This document shows, in pieces, positions 7,747 to 15,735 of a stretch of DNA of 18,452 nt. The DNA comes from Pseudanabaena sp. CAN_BIN31 (GTDB taxonomy: Bacteria; Cyanobacteriota; Cyanobacteriia; Pseudanabaenales; Pseudanabaenaceae). The stretch lies in contig JAJAZG010000517.1 in assembly GCA_026785865.1 (NCBI GenBank), forward strand, positions 1 to 18,452. Direction: 5' to 3'. The notes below the pieces were generated by a model. That model saw only the letters and a list, made by a program, of their open reading frames with translations. It had not been told where the DNA came from and did not search any database. Numbering within the stretch: position 1 is the stretch's first letter; the number at the start of each line of letters is the position of its first letter. The position numbers and the translations under genes were made by a program.

Positions 7747-9915
7747 TTAGTTGACTTTGACCTTGAAGCGCACAAAACCGTAGGACTTGATGGGAGCACC
7801 TGATGCTGTAGCCGCAGGAACTGTAGTTGCTGCTCCAATATTGACTACGATACCGCCATTAGCATTCCCAGTTCCGCCGCAAGGTAGAGTAGGCAAAGCT
7901 GCGCTAGCAAAGAACTCTCCTTCGTCGTCTCCTGTTCCGTTTGTCAATGCAAACTTAGTCGTTCCCAACGTTGAGTTGGCAGGATCTGGTAATACACCAG
8001 TGGTGTTTTTATACCATCCAAAGAGAATTCCGTTACCTGCACCATAGGTGTTAGGCTCGAAGGTAGTGTTTGCGGGAATGCGATCGCAGATATTTACTTT
8101 GGTAAGATCATCAGTACCATTGGAGACAAAGTAGATCGTGTATTCCACTAAATCATTGGGCTTAGCTCCTGTAATCGCTCCAGCATTACAGTTTGAACCA
8201 GTAGCGGTACAGGCAATACCTCCACGCAAATACTGTGACTTTGGAGCTGGCCATTTAGAGTCGTTGTGGTCAGTAATTCCAGTGCCGATAGTAACGGGGG
8301 TTCCAACGAGGTTGTCAGTGATTTGGGTGGTAGTGTTGGTAATGCTATTAGTGATCGCAGTAATCCTCTTGATGACGTTGATGCCAGGAACTCGGTTGAT
8401 TACATAGTCTTCAACTTCACCAATACCCAAAGGAGTGCTAGGTTGGAGAACGGGGATGGTGAGACTATTACCATAGACATTGACATCAGTGCTCAAGCGG
8501 AAGCGTGCATATCTCAGCCCAGGAGCCAATCCAGCAGGAACAGTCCAAGTCAGCGTGTAATTAGCGGCGGCTGTATTTGCAGGAATGGCATCGATTGGAT
8601 TGCTACCAGCATTACGAAACGCACTTTCTCCAGCATCAACAAGACCGTTTTGATTAAAGTCAATCCAACCCACTAGGAAGGCACTGCTACCTGTAGTGTT
8701 AGTAGCTCTGAGCGTAACTGAATAGGTGGTTGCACTGCTGGGTAGAGGAGGCATCGTGCTACTAAAGGTTGTACCACCATCTACAGAAACACCATCTTCA
8801 TCATTCGGTGTACTGCCGTTCGTATTATCACCATCGGCGTTTATGGTTGGCTGTCCATCAGCTTCAGCGTCAGTGACAGCCGTACCTAGTTTGAGATTGG
8901 CATCGATAATATGGCTAGCACCACTACCAGAATATGAAGAGGCAGGAACCAACACGGTTCTAAAAGGTGTTGGAGCATCACCATAGTCGATCGCGGCGGT
9001 AATCGCTGTAGTAATTGTGTTACTTGCTTCTTTTCTAAACAAGGCAGCATCACCATTTACAGGAGCGCCATTGGTCTCAACGGTTTGGTCGATCCCCCTA
9101 CCAGCACCAGCATAGCCAGTGTTGGGCGGTACACCTGCCGCATAGCCAGTTGTGGGAATTACGGTTCCGTTAGCAAGATCGGAAGTAAATACATCGCGAT
9201 TAATGGGATCAGCAGAAGCGACATAATCTTCGTTCTGACCGTTAGCCACAGCCGTATTACCCAAGATAACGGTAGTGACATCACCAACATTCAATCCTGT
9301 CACTTCCACTGCAACTCTGACAGTAACCGTACCATTGACAGGAATATAGCCATTAGTTGCACCGAGTAGGGTAATGGTGTCAGTACCGCCTGCGGTTACA
9401 GGCACATTCAATGTTGTAGGAGCATTGGTTACTACTGCACCATCAGGATCGACCTCAATAACATTAATACCGCGCTGAGTTCCATTAGTGGTGGCGATAC
9501 TTGGAATAAAAATCGCGGTTGGACTGTTGCCTATATTCGTAATCGTGAAGTCAAAATAGACAACATCGCCCCTGTTAATGCCCTGTGTGCCTTGATAAGG
9601 ACCTGGAGTTACCGAGGAGAAATCTGTCGCAAGTGTAGTTGTTGATGGTTGTGTCGCTGTCCCTTTAGGAACTAAGAGGATACCCGCAACTTCTTGGACT
9701 GACAAGGTGACGGTGTTTGATGTGACTGTGCCTGACGTTCCTGATGTGCTGCCCTCAAAGCTACCTGTGGCTGTGTTGGTAATCTCCACGCCAGCACGAG
9801 CAGAAGTCACTGGCTGCCCTAGTGCTAACTGAGCTAATGAGAGGCTACCGCTTAAGAGAAAGGCTGAAGTTAGAAGTAATTTTGTATAAAAACGAGAACG
9901 TGGCTTGAGTTTCAT
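7747..9915 (-). CDS. Secreted protein with one GEVED domain and DUF11-like end
   Basis: A 722-residue exported protein with no catalytic motif. A signal peptide spans about 1-41 (LLLTSAFLLSGSLSLAQLALG, then ARA). Residues 45-67 (ITNTATGSFEGSTSG and following) match the short neighbour. A beta-rich region with DUF11 character follows (about 75-300; INRGDVVYFDFTITNIG). The GEVED domain runs about 309-505: IDYGDAP, an Asp-rich loop ending NDEDGV, FLVGWIDF and GEVEDY. Asp419 to Glu430 (DFNQNGLVDAGE) resembles a calcium loop. The last part (about 515-722) is the shared module with Cys569, 576, 610 and 679 and the end SYGFVRFKVKVN. GEVED and DUF11 domains occur in large surface and extracellular proteins, so a structural or adhesive role is likely. 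The gene has only one HIP1 site. Confidence 0.85.
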   Translation of the reverse strand: MKLKPRSRFYTKLLLTSAFLLSGSLSLAQLALGQPVTSARAGVEITNTATGSFEGSTSGTSGTVTSNTVTLSVQEVAGILLVPKGTATQPSTTTLATDFSSVTPGPYQGTQGINRGDVVYFDFTITNIGNSPTAIFIPSIATTNGTQRGINVIEVDPDGAVVTNAPTTLNVPVTAGGTDTITLLGATNGYIPVNGTVTVRVAVEVTGLNVGDVTTVILGNTAVANGQNEDYVASADPINRDVFTSDLANGTVIPTTGYAAGVPPNTGYAGAGRGIDQTVETNGAPVNGDAALFRKEASNTITTAITAAIDYGDAPTPFRTVLVPASSYSGSGASHIIDANLKLGTAVTDAEADGQPTINADGDNTNGSTPNDEDGVSVDGGTTFSSTMPPLPSSATTYSVTLRATNTTGSSAFLVGWIDFNQNGLVDAGESAFRNAGSNPIDAIPANTAAANYTLTWTVPAGLAPGLRYARFRLSTDVNVYGNSLTIPVLQPSTPLGIGEVEDYVINRVPGINVIKRITAITNSITNTTTQITDNLVGTPVTIGTGITDHNDSKWPAPKSQYLRGGIACTATGSNCNAGAITGAKPNDLVEYTIYFVSNGTDDLTKVNICDRIPANTTFEPNTYGAGNGILFGWYKNTTGVLPDPANSTLGTTKFALTNGTGDDEGEFFASAALPTLPCGGTGNANGGIVVNIGAATTVPAATASGAPIKSYGFVRFKVKVN

Positions 9916-9962
9916 GGTGTTTTTAGAGATTGTTTAAGATGATCAAGTCTGTAATGCAAATC

Positions 9963-9992
9963 GAGCTAATCCTGATGGTTAAGATTTAGCCC
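9963..9992 (-). promoter_or_regulatory. Small hairpin in the leader of the 722-residue gene
   Basis: On the minus strand GGGCTAA (9986-9992) can pair with TTAGCTC (9963-9969) through seven positions including one G-U pair, with CCATCAGG (plus-strand 9971-9978) in the loop. The same GGGCTAA stem base and the same CCATCAGG occur in the leader of the next gene. The 174-base gap around it holds no gene and no clear terminator after the 1856-residue gene. Confidence 0.35.
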
Positions 9993-10089
9993 CCCGTCTC
10001 GAGGTGATCGCATTTAGGGATCTTTTCGGGCAGTGGCAGATAGAGGTTGTAGTCGAGATGGCGTGCAAATTTCATGTTTTTAGTTTTTA

Positions 10090-13000
10090 CTAATTGACCG
10101 TGACATTGAAACGGACAAAGCCGTAAGAGTTAACTGGCGCACCTGCTCCTGTGGCGATCGGCACAATAGTTGCCCCTGAAACCACATCCACAACGACTCC
10201 ACCATCAGTATTCGTTGTGCTTCCACAAGGAGGATTATCTAAGGCAGTTAGCGCAGCCACAAATTTACCCTTGTCAGCAGTTGGAACATCGATGATATTG
10301 GTAAGTTGGACAGTACCTGTCAATGTGCTTGGATCAGCTAATGCGGTACTGTCCCAGCCTAATAAAATTCCTTTACCTACAGCATAAGTATCAGGTCTAA
10401 ATGTCGTATTGGCAGGAATACGATCGCAGATTTTGACATTCTTGAGAGCATCCGTACCATTGGATAGGAAATAGATCGTGAACTCAACATTATCGTTAGG
10501 CTTAACCCCCGCAATTGAATTACAGGTATTCCCACTATTACAGGCGATCGCGCCTGCTAAATATTTGTTAATCGAAGGCAACGCATTATTATCTGGCCAC
10601 TTATCATCATTGTCGTTGAGGCTACCTGGATCATCGACAAAAGTAGTTATGGGAGTCAAATTGATAGCTGTAATCCGTTTGACAAGGTTGAAACCTGGAG
10701 AAACCGCCACAGTAATTTTATAGTCCTCAACCTCTCCATTTCCCTTAAGTCCGATCGCGTCAATAGCACTGTTTGTAAGGACAACAGTACTAAGTCGCAA
10801 ATGGACATAGGTATCACCAGGTTGGGGCAATCCCGCTATGGATGACCAGTTAAGATTCACCGAAGTAGTTGTCGGCGAGGCTACATTCAAAACGGTAGAA
10901 CCTTCAGATGTTTCAAATACACCATTTTTATTGAAGTCAATCCAACCGACTAAATACGCAAGACTGCCACTAGTATTGTTCACCGATACACTCAATGTGT
11001 AGCTTGTACTTGCAGCACTAATAACTGGGAAACTGGCAACTCCATCCTCGTCATCGGGAATACCATTGTTATCATCAGCGTTAGCATTAATATTTTGCAG
11101 TGAACCATTGTCCGCATCAGGCGCATTTGCACCTAGTTTTAACGTGGCAAGGATTGTATGACTTGCGCCACCATTAGCAAGAGTTGTTTGGTAATCATTT
11201 GCAAGGGCTGCATTAGTAGTATCTGGTGCATCGCCATAATCTCTTGGCGGCACAATTGTAATTCTGTAATCTTCAACTTCACCCGAAAAAGATGCACCTG
11301 TTGCAGTGACGATCTGAGATTGGCTACTGCTAATCCGAAAACGCGCATAGGTATCACCTGTGGTCATGCCAGAAGGAGTATTGAAGTTAAGGGTAGCCGT
11401 AGTCGCATTATTTGGAATACTAGTGAATGACTGCTCATTCGGATCAAGGAAGTCACCATCGCGGTTAAAGTCGATAAATCCACTGACAAACGCATTATTC
11501 AATGTTGTATTCGTCACAGTCAGATTAACTGTATAGGTCAGCCCTGACACTGTGTTTAGTTCTGCGAAAGAGGCTACAGCATCCTCATCATCTGTGGAGC
11601 CTGTGTTTAATGTGTCATCGGCATCAGCATTGGCGTTGTTGAGTGAGCCGCTGTCTGCATCAACCTGAGTCCCAAGACGCAAACCTGGAACGATCGTATG
11701 ACTTGCCCCACTGTCTGCGGCTCTGGTGTTATAGTTGCCGACCGCAGTTCCTGCCGATGCGTCAGGAGCATCACCATAATCAACTGAGGCTGTTGAAGAG
11801 ATAATTGTTAATCTATAATCTTCCACTTCACCAGATGTGGATGCGTCCGTAGGTGATTCAGCTTGCGCTTGAGTGTTACTATATCGGAAACGGGCATAGG
11901 TGACACCAGCAGTGATATTCGCTGATAATGTGGGAGTTGTAAAGCTAACAACGGCAGTATTTAGTCCATTGTTGTCAACAGTCACCAATCCCGATTGCTC
12001 ATTAGGATCAGAAAAATCACCATCGCGATTGAAGTCGATGTAACCAACTAAAAAAGCATTTGCCCCAGTATTATTGTTCGTAGCAACTTGGACAAGATAG
12101 TTCTGAGCTGTGGCATCAGTAAGAGCGGGAAAAGCAATTACACCATCTTCATCATCCAATGCTCCACTATTAGTTGTGTCGTCAGCATCGGCGTTAGCAT
12201 TCTGCAAAGTGCCATCGTCAGCATCAATGGTATTACCCAAAGATAAGCCTGTAACGATTATATGACTTGCCCCAGCATCTACGGCTCTAGTGTTGTAATT
12301 GCCGACAGTAGTTCCTGCCGATGCGTCAGGAGCGTCACCATAATCAGTGGCAATAATCGTAACCGAATAGTCTTCCACTTCACCAGAGGTAGATGTACCG
12401 ACCGAGCTTTGCGCCTGTGCCTGAGTACTACTGATTCTGATCCGCGCATAGGAAGTACCAGCACTGATACCCGCAGGAGTAGTAAAGAGCAAATTGGCAC
12501 TAGTGGAGCCATTGGCGACGGTTACGGTCACTGATTGTTCACCAGCATCGAGAAAATCCCCGTCCCGATTGAAGTCAATGTAACCCACCAAAAAAGCATT
12601 GCCGCCTGTGGTATTACTGAAAGTTACAGGAAGGGTGTAGGTTAAGCCAGAAACGGTGGTAAGCGTTGGGAAACTTGCCACACCATCTTCGTCATCTGTA
12701 TTAGTTGTGTCATCAGCAGTGGCGGCAGGATTTTGCAGAGTTCCAGTCTCAGCATCAATCAAAGCGCCCAGTCTTAACTCTGGGATGATGTTGTGACTAG
12801 GACCACCTTGAGACAAAAGGGTTGTGTAATTTCCTATCCCAGTGCCAGCCCCTGTGTCAACAGCATCACCATAGTCGATCGCCGCCGTATTGACAATCGA
12901 AATTCGATAATCTTCGACCTCTCCAGAAGTTGATGCCCCAATTGAGCTTTCAGCTTGAGATTGGGTACTACTGATCCGAAAACGGGCGTATGTGTTTCCC

Positions 13001-15660
13001 GCAGTTATACCCGCAGGTACATTGGTAAATGTGACATTAGCCGTTGTGCCATTATTGGGAATTGTAACAGTCGCTGATCGTTCGGGAGCGGCGTTATTAA
13101 ATACACCATCTTTATTGAAGTCGATGTAACCAACCAGAAAAGCATTAGCTCCTGTTGTGTTAGTAACTGCAACGTTACTAACGGTATAGCTAACGTTAGG
13201 AGCGGTAGTAATTGTCGGAAAAGTAGTCACGCCATCTTCATCATCAGGTCCAGTACCACCGATCCCATTGATGTCATCAGCATCAGCATTGAGGTTTTGT
13301 AATGTACCATCATCAATGTCAACATTAGTTCCTAGCCGCAATCCTGCAACTACGGTATGCCTCGCACCACCGTCAGACTGCGTGGTTTGGTAATTGCCTG
13401 TAGCGGTTCCTATGCCAGTGTCAGGAGCATCTCCATAATCTTCAGTTGAGGCAGGCGCAACTATTGCTAATTGATAGTCTTCAACTTCTCCGTTACCCTT
13501 TGCTGAGCCACCAATGAAATCAGAGGTAGTTAATAGAGCATTATTTATCCGAAATCTGGCGATCGTGTTGCCTATAGTCAACCCAGATAGACCCGTCCAA
13601 GTCAAGGTCACATTTCCATTGGTGGCATTGGGAACTACTTGAATCACACCTTCAGAAGCGGTGAATTTACCATCTTTGTTGAAATCAATCCATCCACCAA
13701 GATAGGCAGAAGCTGCTACAACAGGCGTGTTTTTTACCCTAATGGTGACACTATAACTAGTTGCATTGGTGGTCAATGTTGCGAAACTTGCCACGCTATC
13801 TTCATCATCGGTTCCATTAATATCGTCTCCATTAGCCGTGGTAGTTGGCTGGCCATTAGCCTCTGAGTCAGTCGCGACTGTCCCTAATAGGGTGTTCAGA
13901 CTTAATATTTGGCTCGGACCAATCCCTTCCGAGCTGCTATTAGTTCTATCAGTACCATAAGTATCTGGAGCATCTCCGTAGTCGCGGCTTTCCGCATCAG
14001 CAATAATCGCAGGAACATTTCCCACCGTAAAGTTGCCATATACATAGGTGTCGATATAACGGCGATCGCCCCAACTATTGCCATTAGAACCTTGCGAACT
14101 ATTGCCGTAGGCAGAACCCCAAGTATGCCTTCCTGCTATGGTATTTGATAGCTGACCATTGGGAATAGTGGCTCCTCCGCTTGGTCCTAAAACCGTAACA
14201 TCATCCCAATAAACTGGTACGTTCGGAGTTGGAGCACCTGGAGTCGCTTCACTAAGTGTCAAGCCATTAAATGTACCGCCACTAGTTTCCACATCACCTG
14301 CAATAAAGTGATACTCACCAATGATCGCTCTGACTTGAGCATTGTAAGTACCAACTGGCAAAGTAACGCCCAAATTATTTCTGCCATTCCACTCAGCAGA
14401 AACATTCCCAAAAGCGTCAGTGTCGCCCCTTAGCTGGACATCTCCTAATGCAAAAGAACCATCTTGATTGGTATCAATAATGATTTCATAAGTACCAGGA
14501 AGGCTAGATGTAAATCGAAAGAAACCTGTGTCTTGTATCCCCGTGGTTAAACCGGGAGTAATTACATCATCTTCCCCAGTGTTGTCTTCAAAACGTAGAT
14601 TACTGATTGTCGGACCACTGGTTGGTCTGGTATAGGTTTTGGCTGTCGGAAAGCTGAGATACTGTCGGTATTGCGGCGTGACGTTATTGCCAGGGATTGG
14701 TACACTTATTCCCCGCACATTTACTCCAAGAGAATTTGGGGAATCAACACCTCGATTATTGGCGACTAACTGATAGACAAATCCAGCGAAGTGGTTTAAA
14801 TCTAGTCTCCACACAAAATTGGTGCCAGACACTCCGCCAGGCACGACAATATAATAGTCACCATCCGTCGAGTTAGCATCGTCAAATGAGTTAGCGTTAA
14901 AGCCCCAAACGTAAGACCAAAGCCTACCCGAAGCAGTCTGTGGATTAGGGTTTGCGGCTGTGGACGTAGTCACTGAAATATCGAATTGACGAAAATCGAC
15001 TGGAGGATTACTTCCATTAGTGCGGTTTCTCAATCGCACTTCATAGACTCCAGACTGAGTAGTTGTGTATTTAATGACACTACCGTCGGTGGTGAAAGGA
15101 GGGGCTGGTGTCAACAAGTCCATATTGGCAGTACTTAGTAGGTTGTACTGATTGCAAGTAGCATTGGTAGCGACAGTGCCAAACGTACCTTGACCTCTGA
15201 AGTTAACATCACTTGTTGTCGCATCTCCGACCTGTCCAAACACCAGTGAGCCAGAGAAGGGAGGATAACTACTGCCAGCAGGAAGATCAGCAACATCAAT
15301 CCCAAGATAGTAAAGATCTACTTCCCAATCATCGGTAAAGTTATTTCCACAGGCACTAACATTAATTACCTCTCCCGCAGAGGCAATATCTATATAAAGT
15401 GGTCGATTCAGTTGCTGAATACCTGTTGTGGTTGATCCAGGGTCGCTGTATGGGGAATCATATTCAATCAGGGCTTGATTGCTCAGGGCTGTTCCAGGGC
15501 TAGGCCCAAGTTGAAAGCTACCCTCAGCGATCGCTGGCAGCACAAAACGTTCAGCAGTTACCCAAATAATGATGAAGGTAAAAATTGCCATGAGCAGATA
15601 CTGACCTCTTAAGCGCAACCATCCCATGAATTTAGTAGCCGTCAATTTTCCTAGTCTCAT
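10090..15660 (-). CDS. Giant secreted protein with six GEVED repeats
   Basis: A 1856-residue exported protein. The first ~46 residues form a long signal peptide (basic start, hydrophobic LLMAIFTFIIIWV, then PAIAEG). Residues about 47-559 form a beta-rich N-terminal region unlike its neighbours (NLRFEDNTGEDDV, GTYEIIIDTNQDGSF, SAEWNGRNNLGV, VPVYWDDVTV). Six GEVED repeats of 170-190 residues follow, each running from DYGDA to GEVEDY, with starts near 560, 741, 929, 1106, 1294 and 1474. Each has an Asp-rich DDED loop and a D-F-N-[KR]-[DN]-G loop resembling EF-hand or dockerin calcium sites. The last ~200 residues are the shared DUF11-like module (VKRITAI, KWPD, AIAC, KICDRIPANTTF, NSYGFVRFNVTVN) with four cysteines. 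No enzyme motif is seen. A calcium-stiffened fibre or adhesin on the cell surface is the best inference. No Shine-Dalgarno sequence precedes the ATG. Confidence 0.87.
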   Translation of the reverse strand: MRLGKLTATKFMGWLRLRGQYLLMAIFTFIIIWVTAERFVLPAIAEGSFQLGPSPGTALSNQALIEYDSPYSDPGSTTTGIQQLNRPLYIDIASAGEVINVSACGNNFTDDWEVDLYYLGIDVADLPAGSSYPPFSGSLVFGQVGDATTSDVNFRGQGTFGTVATNATCNQYNLLSTANMDLLTPAPPFTTDGSVIKYTTTQSGVYEVRLRNRTNGSNPPVDFRQFDISVTTSTAANPNPQTASGRLWSYVWGFNANSFDDANSTDGDYYIVVPGGVSGTNFVWRLDLNHFAGFVYQLVANNRGVDSPNSLGVNVRGISVPIPGNNVTPQYRQYLSFPTAKTYTRPTSGPTISNLRFEDNTGEDDVITPGLTTGIQDTGFFRFTSSLPGTYEIIIDTNQDGSFALGDVQLRGDTDAFGNVSAEWNGRNNLGVTLPVGTYNAQVRAIIGEYHFIAGDVETSGGTFNGLTLSEATPGAPTPNVPVYWDDVTVLGPSGGATIPNGQLSNTIAGRHTWGSAYGNSSQGSNGNSWGDRRYIDTYVYGNFTVGNVPAIIADAESRDYGDAPDTYGTDRTNSSSEGIGPSQILSLNTLLGTVATDSEANGQPTTTANGDDINGTDDEDSVASFATLTTNATSYSVTIRVKNTPVVAASAYLGGWIDFNKDGKFTASEGVIQVVPNATNGNVTLTWTGLSGLTIGNTIARFRINNALLTTSDFIGGSAKGNGEVEDYQLAIVAPASTEDYGDAPDTGIGTATGNYQTTQSDGGARHTVVAGLRLGTNVDIDDGTLQNLNADADDINGIGGTGPDDEDGVTTFPTITTAPNVSYTVSNVAVTNTTGANAFLVGYIDFNKDGVFNNAAPERSATVTIPNNGTTANVTFTNVPAGITAGNTYARFRISSTQSQAESSIGASTSGEVEDYRISIVNTAAIDYGDAVDTGAGTGIGNYTTLLSQGGPSHNIIPELRLGALIDAETGTLQNPAATADDTTNTDDEDGVASFPTLTTVSGLTYTLPVTFSNTTGGNAFLVGYIDFNRDGDFLDAGEQSVTVTVANGSTSANLLFTTPAGISAGTSYARIRISSTQAQAQSSVGTSTSGEVEDYSVTIIATDYGDAPDASAGTTVGNYNTRAVDAGASHIIVTGLSLGNTIDADDGTLQNANADADDTTNSGALDDEDGVIAFPALTDATAQNYLVQVATNNNTGANAFLVGYIDFNRDGDFSDPNEQSGLVTVDNNGLNTAVVSFTTPTLSANITAGVTYARFRYSNTQAQAESPTDASTSGEVEDYRLTIISSTASVDYGDAPDASAGTAVGNYNTRAADSGASHTIVPGLRLGTQVDADSGSLNNANADADDTLNTGSTDDEDAVASFAELNTVSGLTYTVNLTVTNTTLNNAFVSGFIDFNRDGDFLDPNEQSFTSIPNNATTATLNFNTPSGMTTGDTYARFRISSSQSQIVTATGASFSGEVEDYRITIVPPRDYGDAPDTTNAALANDYQTTLANGGASHTILATLKLGANAPDADNGSLQNINANADDNNGIPDDEDGVASFPVISAASTSYTLSVSVNNTSGSLAYLVGWIDFNKNGVFETSEGSTVLNVASPTTTSVNLNWSSIAGLPQPGDTYVHLRLSTVVLTNSAIDAIGLKGNGEVEDYKITVAVSPGFNLVKRITAINLTPITTFVDDPGSLNDNDDKWPDNNALPSINKYLAGAIACNSGNTCNSIAGVKPNDNVEFTIYFLSNGTDALKNVKICDRIPANTTFRPDTYAVGKGILLGWDSTALADPSTLTGTVQLTNIIDVPTADKGKFVAALTALDNPPCGSTTNTDGGVVVDVVSGATIVPIATGAGAPVNSYGFVRFNVTVN
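10708..13983 (-). repeat. Array of six GEVED coding repeats
   Basis: The repeats begin (minus strand) at 13983, 13440, 12876, 12345, 11781 and 11241 and run to about 10708, each near 530-565 bases. Repeats 2 to 5 form one subtype: TSGEVEDY or FSGEVEDY preceded by RISS-TQ-x-QA or a variant. Repeats 1 and 6 form another, with K-G-N-G-EVEDY and ASEG or TSEG after the calcium-like loop. Repeats 4 and 5 share the start DYGDAPDASAG and look most recently duplicated. At DNA level the copies have diverged, so this is a protein repeat array and not recent tandem DNA. Confidence 0.85.
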
Positions 15661-15735
15661 AATCAGTTGGATTCGATTTTATTGTTTACTTGGGTTCTTG
15701 TTCAAATTTCAACGTAACTCTGTACCAATTCATCC

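Noticed and set aside
9916..10089. A c-di-GMP or other known riboswitch before the 722-residue gene
   Set aside because: I could not match the conserved core of any riboswitch class I know; only a weak seven-pair hairpin is seen.
10708..13983. Regular repeats that could suggest a CRISPR or satellite array
   Set aside because: The period is about 530-565 bases, copies differ at many third positions and all stay in one reading frame, so they are protein domain repeats.
7262..14148. Many plus-strand open frames of 60-136 codons opposite the GEVED genes
   Set aside because: They are antisense shadows of low-complexity Thr/Asn/Gly/Val-rich coding sequence, without ribosome sites or recognisable domains.
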